From NCBI RefSeq assembly GCF_001620265.1, contig NZ_CP012661.1, positions 310,001 through 374,000 on the forward strand: a stretch of 64,000 nt of DNA. Reading direction: 5' to 3'. Position 1 is the first letter of the stretch. Each line of letters starts with the position of its first letter. Source of the DNA: Frigidibacter mobilis (GTDB taxonomy: Bacteria > Pseudomonadota > Alphaproteobacteria > Rhodobacterales > Rhodobacteraceae). The translations under genes were made by a program, and so were the position numbers. A model generated the notes under the pieces. The model was not told where the DNA came from, made no database searches, and was given only the letters and a program-made list of their open reading frames with translations. Below, one piece after another: positions 39,288-48,735 of the stretch.

Positions 39288-39445
39288 GAATCAAGGCGCG
39301 AAGCGCCGCCGGGCAGCGCCCGTTCGCCCCACCGGGCGGGCGCTGCCAACCGTTCCGCCTAGAAATTCGGTGGAGGTAAGCCACACCATGAAGTGCCTGG
39401 AACGAGCCTTGCTCGCCACCGGGCGGACGGGCGCTGCCCTCTGAC
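39288..39445 (+). repeat. intergenic repeat, family C copies 2 and 3
   Basis: This lies in the 307-bp gap between the oxidoreductase and TPP-enzyme genes. TTCTTCGCCCGGAA, GGCGCG and AGCGCCGCCGGGCAGCGCCC (39288-39321) repeat the element at 21921. An opposite-facing partial unit CGGGCGGACGGGCGCTGCCC lies near 39421-39441. I see no gene in this gap. Confidence 0.65.
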
Positions 39446-39554
39446 TGTGCGGGCGAAAGGGCGACCGGGGCCCTTGCGCAGCAACACCGACGGAGGCAAG
39501 GTCCGCCCCAAACCTCACGAGACGGGCGCGGCAGGCGCAAGAAGGAGCGGGTCG

Positions 39555-41230
39555 ATGGCAATGCGGCATGGCGGACAGATCCTGGTGGATCAGCTGAAGC
39601 TTCAGGGCGTGGCCCGGGTGTTCTCGGTCCCCGGCGAGAGCTTCCTGGCGGTGCTGGACGGGCTGCACGGTTCCGGCATCCGCAACATCGTCTGCCGGCA
39701 GGAGGGCGGCGCGGCGATGATGGCCGAGGCGGATGGCAAGATGAATGCTGCCGAGGGCCGCGGCCTGCCCGGCATCTGCTTTGTCACCCGCGGGCCGGGC
39801 GCCACCAATGCCTCGGCCGGGGTGCATGTGGCAAAGCAGGATTCGACGCCGATGATCCTGTTCATCGGCCAGATCGACCGCGGCCACCGCGACCGCGAGG
39901 CGTTTCAGGAGGTGGATTATCGCGCGATGTTCGGCCCCCTGGCGAAATGGGTGGCCGAGATCGACAGCACCGCGCGGATCCCCGAATACCTGAGCCGCGC
40001 CTTCCACATCGCCACCTCGGGCCGCCCCGGCCCGGTGGTGCTGTCGCTGCCCGAAGACATGCTGACCGCGCTGGCCGATGTGCCCGATATCGCCGCCCGG
40101 CGGCGGTGCCTGCGACCGTGAGCACGGCGGAGGTTGCGGCGGTGACGGAGATGCTGGCGAAGGCCGAACGCCCGCTGGTCATTGCCGGCGGCACCGCCTG
40201 GAACGCGCAGGCCGCCGCCGACCTCGCGCGCTTTGCCGCCGCCTGGGCCTGCCGGTTGCGGTGCCGTTCCGCCGGCAGGGCATATCGACAACCGTGATGC
40301 GCATTATGCGGGCGACCTCGGCATCGGCATGAACCCGCGGCTTGGCGCGCGCCTGCAGGCGGCCGATTGCATCCTGGTGCTTGGCGCGCGCATCGGCGAC
40401 AGCCTGACCCGGGGCTATGAGCTGATGGACCCGCGGCGCCGGGCAAGGCCATCGTGCATGTCTATCCCGATGCCTCGGAGCTTGGCCGGGTCTATCGGCC
40501 CGATCTGGGGATCGTTGCGCCCGCCGCCGAGATGGTGGCGGCGCTGGCCGCGGCGCCGGTGCCCGAGGCTGCCCCGGCGCGGTGGACCGACTGGACCGCC
40601 GCGGCCCGGCTGGATTACGAGCGCTGGCAGCAACCGCGCGAGACCCCCGGCGCGGTGAAAATGGAGGCGGTGGTGGGTTGGCTGTCCGCGAACCTGCCCG
40701 AGGATGCGATCCTGACCAATGGGGCGGGCAATTACGCCGCCTTCCTGCACCGCTATTTCCGTTTCAAGCAGCATGGCACCCAGCTTGCCCCCACCTCGGG
40801 CAGCATGGGCTATGGGTTTCCGGCCGCCGTCGCCGCCGGTATCCGCTTTCCGGGCCGGGCCGTCGTGTGCATGGCCGGGGATGGCTGCTTCCAGATGACG
40901 CTGAACGAGATGTCCACCGCCGTGCAGCACGGATCCGCGCCGATCGTGGTGGTGGCCAACAATGGTCAGTACGGCACGATCCGGATGCACCAGGAGCGGC
41001 ACTATCCCGAGCGGGTGTCGGGTACCGTGCTGGCCAACCCCGATTTCGCCGCACTGGCCCGCGCCTATGGCGGGCATGGCGAGGTGGTGGAGCGGGGCGA
41101 GGATTTCGCGCAGGCCTTTGCCCGTGCCCGCGCCGCGGGCACGCTGGCGGTGATCGAGCTGCGGATGGACCCCGAGGCGCTGTCGGCCGGGGCCTCGCTG
41201 TCGGAAATCCGGGCCGAGAAGCGCGGCTAA
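39555..41230 (+). CDS. thiamine-pyrophosphate enzyme, acetolactate-synthase-like (four frameshifts)
   Basis: The product resembles the IlvB/POX family: the N-terminal PYR domain with the activating Glu in CRQEGGAAMMAEADG and VTRGPGATNASAG, and a C-terminal TPP-binding domain with GDGCFQMTLNEMSTA followed by NN. Frames change near 40096, 40245, 40278 and 40430. Each is repaired by one extra G or C, restoring for example AWGLPVAVPFRRQGHIDNRDAHYAGDLG-like continuity and a length of about 559 residues. No regulatory small subunit gene follows, so it is probably not the main acetolactate synthase. The start ATG 39555 has AAGGAGCGG upstream. Four breaks raise the chance of a true pseudogene, but the error pattern matches the rest of the window. 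Confidence 0.8.
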
Positions 41231-41941
41231 AGGAACAGCCGCAGGATCGCCGGGGCGATCAGCGCGGTCAGCACCGCGTTGAGGCCCATGCCGATCCCGG
41301 CGAAGGCGCCCGCCGTTTCATGCACCTGGAACGCGCGGGCGGTGCCGATGCCGTGGGCGGCAACGCCGGTGGCAAAGCCGCGCGCGCGCCAGTCGCGGAT
41401 GCCGAGCGCGTTCAGCAGCGGGGTCGCCACCACGGCGCCGATGATCCCGGTCAGCAGCACCAGCACCGCGGTCAGCGTCGGCTGCCCGCCGAGGCGTTCG
41501 GAAATGCCGATGGCGACGGGGCGGTGGCGGATTTCGGTGCCAGCGAGGCGAGTACCGAGCCGTCGACCCCAAGCGCCCGAGCGATGGCGAGCGCCGAGAC
41601 GACCGCAGTGACCGATCCGGCCAGCAGCCCCGCCAGCATCGGCAGCATCGCCCGCCGCACCCGAGCCAGATTGGCGTAAAGCGGCAGCGCCAGCGCCACC
41701 GTCGCCGGGCCCAGCATGAAATGCACGAACTGCGCGCCCTCGAAATAGGTGGCATAGGGTGTGCCCGTTGCCCCCAGCACGGCGGCCAGCAGGATCACCG
41801 CCACCAGCACCGGGTTGACCAGCGGCCGCCGCCCCGCCGCGCGCGAGGCGGCATCGCCAGCCCAATAGGCCAGCAGCGTCACCGTCAGCCACAGCAGCGG
41901 GCCCTGGCGAGGTAGCTCCAGATCAGGGCGGGGTCAGTCAT
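41227..41941 (-). CDS. lrgB: LrgB/CidB family protein (two frameshifts)
   Basis: A polytopic membrane protein of the LrgB family, the partner of the holin-like LrgA. It starts at ATG 41941, overlapping the lrgA stop. One base is missing near 41900 and another near 41518; with both restored the product is about 238 residues. Recognisable segments are RRPLVNPVLVAVIL, VHFMLGPATVALALPLY, and, near the end, AAHGIGTARAFQVHETAGAFAG, the family signature. LrgAB/CidAB systems influence murein turnover, overflow metabolism or pyruvate uptake in other bacteria. Confidence 0.88.
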
Positions 41942-42302
41942 GGCGCGGCTCGCCTTCGCTGTTCCCGGTCAGCCGGGCGACCCCGGCGAAGGCCAGCGCG
42001 CCCACGGCGATGGCAAGCACGGTGGAGCCGACCAGCGCCACCGCAATCGCCGGCCCCTCGGCGGCCAGCACGGGCAGATGCGCGACCACCCCCACCCCCG
42101 CCGGAACGAACAGCAGCGACAGATGCGCCAGCAGCCCCTGTGCGACTGGCCGCACCACATCCACCAGCGCGGGCCACAGGCTGAAGGCGATGACCAGCGC
42201 GACCATTCCCAGCACCGGGCCGGGCAGCGGCAGGCCAAGGGCGCGGCTGGCAACCTCGCCCGCAAGCTGGAAGCCGAGCAGGGTGACAAGGGCGGGGATC
42301 AT
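41934..42302 (-). CDS. lrgA: LrgA/CidA family holin-like protein
   Basis: The 122-residue protein has four transmembrane helices and the family pattern LGFQLAGEVASRALGLPLPGPVLGMV with FVPAGVGVVAHL. I chose ATG 42302; the upstream extension is not family-like. It overlaps lrgB by eight bases, so the pair is translationally coupled. Inner membrane. Confidence 0.9.
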   Translation of the reverse strand: MIPALVTLLGFQLAGEVASRALGLPLPGPVLGMVALVIAFSLWPALVDVVRPVAQGLLAHLSLLFVPAGVGVVAHLPVLAAEGPAIAVALVGSTVLAIAVGALAFAGVARLTGNSEGEPRHD

Positions 42303-42370
42303 GGCGGGCCTCCGGCAGAGTGGTGCCCCTACATGCCGTGGCCACGGAGGGTAGGCAATACGGCGCAGGG

Positions 42371-42823
42371 TCAGGCCTGCTTGCGGAAGGTCACGCTTGT
42401 CGGCCGGTCGAACCCCGGATGGGCGCTGCGCCCCGCCTCTGCATAGCCAAGCCCGCGGTAGAAGCCGTGCAGCGCGGTCAGCTCCACCCGGCATTGCAGC
42501 TGGACCGCGGGTAGACCGAGCGCCCGGGCGCTGGCTTCGGCGCGGGCGACCAGCCGGCGCCCGAGGCCCATGCCTTGCGCGGCCTCCGCCACCGCGAGCT
42601 TGCCAAGATGCAGCGCGTCCGCCCCCGGCGTCAGTACCACGCAGCCAAGGATCGGATCGCCCGCGACCCAGACCTCGCCCGTCGCCGCGGCGCGGGCCAG
42701 ATCGGCCACCGTCAGCCGCTCCATCGACGAGGGCGGGTCGATCCGCCCCTCCATATAGGCAAAGGCGCCGCGGATCAGCGCCAGCACCTCATGGAAATCA
42801 TCGTCCTGGCCCAGTTGTCGCAT
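42371..42823 (-). CDS. GNAT family N-acetyltransferase
   Basis: A GNAT protein with the acetyl-CoA motif LHLGKLAVAEAAQGMGLGRRLV, then ARALGLPAVQLQCRVELTALHGFYRGLGY. The start could be ATG 42823 (150 residues) or ATG 42865; I prefer 42823 because the shorter form begins at the usual place before the first strand. It is divergent from smc. The substrate is unknown. Confidence 0.87.
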   Translation of the reverse strand: MRQLGQDDDFHEVLALIRGAFAYMEGRIDPPSSMERLTVADLARAAATGEVWVAGDPILGCVVLTPGADALHLGKLAVAEAAQGMGLGRRLVARAEASARALGLPAVQLQCRVELTALHGFYRGLGYAEAGRSAHPGFDRPTSVTFRKQA

Positions 42824-42945
42824 CGCTTCTCCAAATCTTGGGATATCCGGGCGTGTCGGCGCCATATCGGGTGGCAGCGATTGACTCCCGCCGCGCTTCG
42901 CCCGACCATGACCGACCAACGGCATCCCCGGAATCGGACCCTACC

Positions 42946-45900
42946 TTGCGCTTCACCCGCCTGCGACTCAATGGCTTCAAAAGCTTCGTGGACCCGACCG
43001 ATCTGGTCATCCATGACGGGCTGACCGGCGTTGTCGGCCCGAACGGTTGCGGCAAGTCCAATCTGCTGGAGGCGCTGCGCTGGGTGATGGGGGAAACCCG
43101 CCCCAGCTCGATGCGCGGCGAGGGGATGGAGGACGTGATCTTTGCCGGCGCCGCCACCCGCAGCGCGAGGAACTTCGCGGAAGTCGTTCTGACGCTGGAC
43201 AATTCCGAACGGCTGGCGCCCTCGGGCTTCAACGATTCAGACACGCTGGAGATCGTGCGCCGGATCACCCGCGATGCCGGCAGCGCCTACAAGGTCAACG
43301 TCAAGGATGTGCGCGCCCGCGACGTGCAGATGCTGTTTGCCGATGCCTCGACCGGGGCGCAATCGCCGGCGCTGGTGCGGCAGGGGCAGATCGCGGAGCT
43401 TATCAACGCGCGGCCCAAGAACCGGCGGCGGATCCTGGAGGAGGCGGCCGGCATCTCGGGCCTCTACCAGCGGCGGCACGAGGCGGAGCTGCGACTGGCG
43501 GGGGCCGAGCAGAACCTGAGCTGCGTCGGCGATGTGGTGGAGCAGCTGGCCGCGCAACTGACGACGCTGGCCCGGCAGGCGCGGCAGGCGGCGCGTTACC
43601 GCGAGATCGGCGAGGATCTGCGCCGGGCCGAGGGCACGCTGCTCTATCGCCGCTGGCGCGAGGCGGACCTTGCGCGCGCGGCGGCCGAGGAAGATCTGGC
43701 GCAGCGGGTGCGCATCGCCGCGCAGGCCGAGGCCGCCGCCCGCGCCGCCGCGAAGGAACGGCAGGCGCGCGAGGATGCGCTGCCGCCGCTGCGCGAGGAA
43801 GAGGCGATTGCCGGGGCGGTGCTGCAGCGGCTGACGGTGCAGCGCGATGCGCTGCGCGACCAGCAGGACCGGGCGCGGGCGCTGATCGAGACGCTGGCGG
43901 CGCGGCTGCAGCAGATCGACCGCGACGCGGAACGCGAGGCGGGGCTGAACCGCGACGCGGAAGAGACCATCGCCCGGCTGGACTGGGAGCAGGCGCAGAT
44001 CCTGAAGGCCGCCGAGGGCCAGGACGAGCGGCTGGCCGAGGCGCTGGACGCGGCCAAGGAGGCCGCCGCGGTGCTGGCCGACCGCGAGCAGGCGCTGTCG
44101 CAACTGACCGAGGATGTCGCGCGGCTGTCGGCGCGGCACCAGTCGGCGCAGCGGTTGCTGGCCGATGCGCGCACCGCGCTGGACCGGGCGCTGGCCGCGG
44201 CCGAGACTGCCCGCCGCGCCGAGGCCGAGGCCAGCGCCGCGCAGGATCGCGCCGCCGAAGCCCATGCCGAGGCGGAGGCGGCCCAGACCGAGGCGGCCGA
44301 GATCGCCGAAGCCTCGGAAGAGGCGCTGATCGCCGCCGAGACCGCCCGCGCCGGGGTTCAGAGCCAGGAGGCCTCCGCCCGCGCCCGGCATTCCGAGGCC
44401 GAGGGCGAGGCCAACGCGCTGCGCGCCGAGGTGGGGGCTCTGTCGCGGCTGGTGGACCGGGAGTCCCGCGCCGGCACGCAGCTGCTGGACCGGGTGCAGG
44501 TGCAGCCGGGCTATGAGGCGGCCCTGGGGGCGGCGCTGGCCGATGACCTGCGCGCGCCGGTGGTGGAGGCCGGGGCCGGATCTGGCTGGGCGCAGCTGCC
44601 GGGCTATGACGTGGCGCAGGCGCTTCCGGCGGGGGTGGTCCCGCTGGCGGGCTTTGTCACCGTGCCGGACGCGCTGCTGCGCCGGATCGGGCAGATCGGG
44701 CTGGTGGACCGCGCGGCGGGCGCTGCGCTGCAGGCGGCACTGCGCCCCGGGCAAAGGCTGGTCAGCCTCGAAGGCGATCTGTGGCGCTGGGACGGGTTCC
44801 GCGCGGCGGCCGAGGACGCGCCCTCGGCCGCGGCGCTGCGGCTGCGGCAACTGAACCGGCTGGTGGAACTGAAGCGCGATCTGGAGGAGGCGGGCGTCAG
44901 GGCCGAAGGCGCGCGGCTGGCGCATGAGGCCCTGATCGCGCAACTGGCTGCGGCGACCCGCGCCGACCAGGAGGCCCGCGAGGCAAGGCGTGATGCCGAC
45001 CGCCGGGTGGCCGAGGCGAGCCGCGCGCAAAGCCGCGCCGAGGCCGACCGCTCCATCGCGGCGGGGAAGCTGGAAAGCGCCCGCATCGCCCGTGCGCGCC
45101 ATGAGGAAGAGGCCGAGGAGGCCCAGATCCGGCTGGAGGATGCCGGTGCCGCGATGGAGGACCTACCCGAGCTGGAGACGGCGCGGGCCGCGGTCGAGGA
45201 CGTGAAGCAGGTGGTGGAAGCGGCGCGGATGATGATGATGGCGCGCCGTGCCGCGCATGATGAAGCCCGCCGCGACGGCGAGGCCCGTACACGGCGGCGG
45301 CAGGAGATCACCAAGGAAATCTCGGGCTGGCGGCTGCGGCTGGATACGGCCGAGAAGCGCAGCGCCGAACTGGCCGCGCGCCGGGCGGAGACCGCCGAGG
45401 AGCTGGACGAGGCGGGCGCTGCGCCCGAGGAGATTGCGGCGAAGCACGAGGAGCTGTCCGAGGCGATCGAGGCCGCCGAGGCCCGCCGTGCCCGCGCCGC
45501 CGAGGCGCTGGCGGTGGCCGAGGCCGCGCTGCGCAGTGCGCAGGGCGCCGAGCGCGAGGCGGAGCGGCTCGGCAGCGAGGCCCGCGAGGGGCGCGCCCGC
45601 GCCGAGGCCCGCACCGAAGCCGCGCGCGAGACCGTGGCCCATGCCGCGACCCGCATCTTCGAGGAAACCGAGCTGCTGCCGCTGGAACTGCTGGCCAGCC
45701 TCGATGCCGACCCCGAGAAGATGCCCGCCGCCGAGGCGCTGGAGGCCGATGTGGCGCGCCTGCGCCGCCAGCGCGAGGCGCTTGGCTCGGTCAACCTGCG
45801 CGCCGAGGAGGATGCCCGCGAGGTGCAGGACGAGCATGACACGCTGGCCCGCGAGAAATTTGACCTGGAAGAGGCGATCCGCAAGCTGCGCGCCGGCATT

Positions 45901-46401
45901 GCCAGCCTCAACCGCGAGGGGCGCGAACGGCTGCTGACCGCGTTCGAGCAGGTGAATGACAGCTTCCGCACCCTGTTCACCCACCTTTTCGGCGGCGGCG
46001 AGGCCAAGCTGGTGCTGGTCGAATCCGATGACCCGCTGGAGGCGGGGCTGGAGATCATGTGCCAGCCGCCGGGCAAGAAGCTGTCCACGCTGTCGCTGCT
46101 GTCGGGGGGCGAGCAGACGCTGACGGCGATGGCGCTGATCTTCGCGGTGTTCCTGGCCAATCCCGCGCCGATCTGCGTGCTGGACGAGGTGGATGCCCCG
46201 CTGGACGATGCCAACGTCACCCGGTTCTGCGACCTGCTGGACGAGATGACGCGGCGCACCGAGACCCGGTTCCTGATTATCACCCACCATGCCGTGACGA
46301 TGAGCCGGATGGACCGGCTGTTCGGCGTGACGATGGCCGAGCAGGGGGTGAGCCAACTGGTCAGCGTCGATCTGAAGCGGGCCGAGGCGCTGGTGGCCTG
46401 A
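42946..46401 (+). CDS. smc: chromosome segregation protein SMC
   Basis: SMC is the ATPase of the bacterial condensin. The 1151-residue protein has Walker A (GPNGCGKSN near residue 32), long coiled coils, a hinge at about 518-628 (GYEAALGAALADDLRAP to LWRWDGFRAA), a second coiled coil, the ABC signature LSGGEQTLTAMAL near 1055, and Walker B with VLDEVDAPLDDAN near 1078. The TTG at 42946 (LRFTRLRLNGFKSF) is the best start; no ATG or GTG is in frame just upstream. Frame intact throughout. The coiled coils are extremely rich in Ala, Glu and Arg. Confidence 0.97.
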   Translation: MRFTRLRLNGFKSFVDPTDLVIHDGLTGVVGPNGCGKSNLLEALRWVMGETRPSSMRGEGMEDVIFAGAATRSARNFAEVVLTLDNSERLAPSGFNDSDTLEIVRRITRDAGSAYKVNVKDVRARDVQMLFADASTGAQSPALVRQGQIAELINARPKNRRRILEEAAGISGLYQRRHEAELRLAGAEQNLSCVGDVVEQLAAQLTTLARQARQAARYREIGEDLRRAEGTLLYRRWREADLARAAAEEDLAQRVRIAAQAEAAARAAAKERQAREDALPPLREEEAIAGAVLQRLTVQRDALRDQQDRARALIETLAARLQQIDRDAEREAGLNRDAEETIARLDWEQAQILKAAEGQDERLAEALDAAKEAAAVLADREQALSQLTEDVARLSARHQSAQRLLADARTALDRALAAAETARRAEAEASAAQDRAAEAHAEAEAAQTEAAEIAEASEEALIAAETARAGVQSQEASARARHSEAEGEANALRAEVGALSRLVDRESRAGTQLLDRVQVQPGYEAALGAALADDLRAPVVEAGAGSGWAQLPGYDVAQALPAGVVPLAGFVTVPDALLRRIGQIGLVDRAAGAALQAALRPGQRLVSLEGDLWRWDGFRAAAEDAPSAAALRLRQLNRLVELKRDLEEAGVRAEGARLAHEALIAQLAAATRADQEAREARRDADRRVAEASRAQSRAEADRSIAAGKLESARIARARHEEEAEEAQIRLEDAGAAMEDLPELETARAAVEDVKQVVEAARMMMMARRAAHDEARRDGEARTRRRQEITKEISGWRLRLDTAEKRSAELAARRAETAEELDEAGAAPEEIAAKHEELSEAIEAAEARRARAAEALAVAEAALRSAQGAEREAERLGSEAREGRARAEARTEAARETVAHAATRIFEETELLPLELLASLDADPEKMPAAEALEADVARLRRQREALGSVNLRAEEDAREVQDEHDTLAREKFDLEEAIRKLRAGIASLNREGRERLLTAFEQVNDSFRTLFTHLFGGGEAKLVLVESDDPLEAGLEIMCQPPGKKLSTLSLLSGGEQTLTAMALIFAVFLANPAPICVLDEVDAPLDDANVTRFCDLLDEMTRRTETRFLIITHHAVTMSRMDRLFGVTMAEQGVSQLVSVDLKRAEALVA

Positions 46402-46405
46402 GGCT

Positions 46406-46978
46406 TCAGGCCTTTTCCAGCAGGTCGCCCTGGCGGACTTCGCCGTCCGTCACCACCTCGCAGAGCAGCCCGCGCAACCGCAAAGGCGGGTGGCCGGGGG
46501 CCGTGATCCAGTCCTTCGCCTCGGTCCCGTAGCGGACCTTCCACTTGACGCAGGCATCGTTGAACACGTCCGACACCCGCAGCACCGCGGTGCCGGCGCG
46601 CAGCAGGCTGCCGGTGGGGATGTTCGCCTCGCTCGTATCCAGATCGGCGATCATCGTGTCGCCGGGATGCGGGGTGCCTACGCGGTCACGCCAGACAAGG
46701 TCCATCACCCGGATCGGCAGGATCGACACCTGGATGCGAGGATCGGGGCTGCCATCTTCCAGTCGCATCCAGGGCGCGACCGGCCAGCGCTCGGAACTGC
46801 CATCGGCATCAAGGAGGCCGCGGGCCTGCGTCAGTCGCAGCATCGGAGGATGCAGGCGCTTGCCATAGCCGGGGCGGAAGCACAATTGCAGGATCTCGGC
46901 GCGGTCCTTGGGCGCGGCCAGCACATGTGGCAGGGCTGCGTCAAGCTCGGCGCGGGTGACGGGGGCGGGCACGCTCAC
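46406..46978 (-). CDS. MOSC domain-containing protein
   Basis: The 190-residue protein has the MOSC core: a beta-rich domain with IPTGSLLRAGTAVLRVSDVFNDACVKWKVRYG, where the cysteine is the conserved family residue. MOSC domains act in molybdenum-cofactor sulfuration or in N-hydroxylated base reduction. This stand-alone form has no assigned substrate. The ATG at 46978 overlaps the stop of the upstream transglycosylase gene, so the two are cotranscribed. Confidence 0.88.
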   Translation of the reverse strand: MSVPAPVTRAELDAALPHVLAAPKDRAEILQLCFRPGYGKRLHPPMLRLTQARGLLDADGSSERWPVAPWMRLEDGSPDPRIQVSILPIRVMDLVWRDRVGTPHPGDTMIADLDTSEANIPTGSLLRAGTAVLRVSDVFNDACVKWKVRYGTEAKDWITAPGHPPLRLRGLLCEVVTDGEVRQGDLLEKA

Positions 46979-48153
46979 AGCGCGGCCAGCAGGGCAGGGG
47001 TGGGCCAGGCATCGGCGGGCAGGCCAAGCCGGGACTGTTCCTTTTGCACCGCGGCCCGGGTCAGGGCGCCAAGGATGCCGTCGATCTTGCCGACATCATG
47101 GCCGCGCGCGGCCAGCCGTTCTTGCAACAGTTTCATCTGCTCTCCTGTCAGGCCCGGATCGGGGGTGCCCGGGTCATAGACCGCCTCGCCGTCCTGCCGC
47201 GCGGCGAAACAGGCGGCGGTGGTGACATAGACGAAGCTCTGGTTCCAGTCGAAATACACGCGGAAGTTCGGGTAAGCCATGAAGGCCGGTCCGTTGCGGC
47301 CCATTGGCAGCAGCACCGATCCGGTCAACCCTTCGGCCAGGTCGCCGCTCCGGGCCTGCACCCCAAGCGCCACCCACTCCGCTATCGGCAATTCGGTGTG
47401 CAGCCCGGTGCGTGACCAGTCGAGCCCCTCGGGTACCACGATCTCTTGCAGCCAGGGTTGGTTCGGCCGCCAGCCGAGGTGCTGCAGCAGGTTGGCACCC
47501 GACATCAGCGCATCGGCGGCCGAGGCCTTCAGCCGCACATGGCCATCGCCATCGCCATCGACGCCATGAGCAAGGATGTCGCCGGGCAGCATCTGCACCT
47601 GCCCGATCTCGCCCGCCCATGCGCCCGTGCCGGTGGCCGGGTCGAAATCGCCGCGGGCGTAGAGCTCGATGGCCGAGAAGACCTGCGGGCGGAACAGGTC
47701 CGGACGGCGGCAGTCATGCGCCAGCGTCACCAGCGCATTGGCTGTGTTGAAATCGCCCTGCACCGCGCCAAAGTCGGTCTCCAGCGCCCAGAAGGCCAGC
47801 AGCACACCGCGCGGCACGCCATATTCGGCTTCGATACGGTCGAAGAGCCTGTCGTATCTTGCGGCATTGGCGGTGGCGCGGGCCATGCGGTCGGCGCTGA
47901 TTACGGCGCGCGAGAACTCGATGAAATTCTTGCGGAACACACCCTGGGCGCGGTCGGCACGGATCACCGCCGGGTCCTGGCGAACCGAGGCGAAGAATGC
48001 GTCGACCGTGGCATCGGGGTGCCCCATCGCGCTTGCCTCGGCCTTCAGCCCGGTGACGAAGGCGCCGAACGGGCCACCACAACGGGCCTCTGCGCTGATG
48101 GGGCCGGCGACCAGCAGGGCCGGAATCGACAAGAGGAACGCACGTAGCAACAC
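46975..48153 (-). CDS. lytic murein transglycosylase (MltB family) with peptidoglycan-binding domain
   Basis: The 392-residue protein has a signal peptide (LLSIPALLVAGPISAEA). The MltB/GH103-like catalytic region has FWALETDFGAVQGDFNT, whose Glu near residue 125 is catalytic, and EIGQVQMLPGDIL. A C-terminal peptidoglycan-binding domain (LTGEQMKLLQERLAARGHDVG) follows. The start is GTG 48153. No lipobox is visible, so it is soluble in the periplasm. Cotranscribed with the downstream MOSC gene. Confidence 0.93.
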   Translation of the reverse strand: MLLRAFLLSIPALLVAGPISAEARCGGPFGAFVTGLKAEASAMGHPDATVDAFFASVRQDPAVIRADRAQGVFRKNFIEFSRAVISADRMARATANAARYDRLFDRIEAEYGVPRGVLLAFWALETDFGAVQGDFNTANALVTLAHDCRRPDLFRPQVFSAIELYARGDFDPATGTGAWAGEIGQVQMLPGDILAHGVDGDGDGHVRLKASAADALMSGANLLQHLGWRPNQPWLQEIVVPEGLDWSRTGLHTELPIAEWVALGVQARSGDLAEGLTGSVLLPMGRNGPAFMAYPNFRVYFDWNQSFVYVTTAACFAARQDGEAVYDPGTPDPGLTGEQMKLLQERLAARGHDVGKIDGILGALTRAAVQKEQSRLGLPADAWPTPALLAAL

Positions 48154-48352
48154 TGGTCACTCCTTGGGCAATCCTCGGGAAACTAGCCCGATGGCCGGGC
48201 ACGGCAACCGCCGTTGCAGGGCCGTGCGGAAGAATGCTGTGGATATCCTCGCTGCCATGCTTGCGACAGCGGGGTTTATCAAAGATGAAGTTTTCTCACG
48301 GAATTCGAGCGAATCTCATCGGGTGCAGTTCAGGCACCGGCCGGAGCGAGTG

Positions 48353-48715
48353 ATGCACGTCCTGATTGTTGTAAACGACCACCAGCAGGGCAAGATCTGG
48401 CAGCAGCATCTGCAGGAATTCTGCCGCAAGGTTGATCTTGTCGGCGGTCAGGACGCTGCCGTGGCGGTGCTTCAGCGCGAAAATGTACGGGTGATCGTGC
48501 TTGATCTGAGCCTGGCCGAGGGCAGTGCGATGGCGGTGGCGGACTATGCCAGCTACCGCCGCCCCGGCGCCAAGGTGGTGTCGGTCACGCGTGATGCGGT
48601 GTTTGCCGACGGCTCGATCTTCCAGCACATGCCCAATGCCTGCGCCTTCCTGCCGGCGCGGATGCCGCCCGCGGATCTGGCGGCGGTGGTGGAGCATCAC
48701 GGCCGCGCGGCCTGA
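48353..48715 (+). CDS. degenerate CheY-like receiver-domain protein
   Basis: The 120-residue protein has a receiver-like fold: hydrophobic MHVLIVVN, an aspartate at D51 in VIVLDLSLAEGSAM, and a switch threonine in VVSVTRDA. The N-terminal acidic pair is reduced to ND, and the conserved lysine of strand 5 is missing (FLPARMPP instead of xxKP). It may thus be phosphorylation-independent or weakly phosphorylated. No partner is adjacent. The ATG at 48353 follows GGAGCGAG. Confidence 0.75.
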   Translation: MHVLIVVNDHQQGKIWQQHLQEFCRKVDLVGGQDAAVAVLQRENVRVIVLDLSLAEGSAMAVADYASYRRPGAKVVSVTRDAVFADGSIFQHMPNACAFLPARMPPADLAAVVEHHGRAA

Positions 48716-48735
48716 CCTCCACCCCCTTCCTTTTT

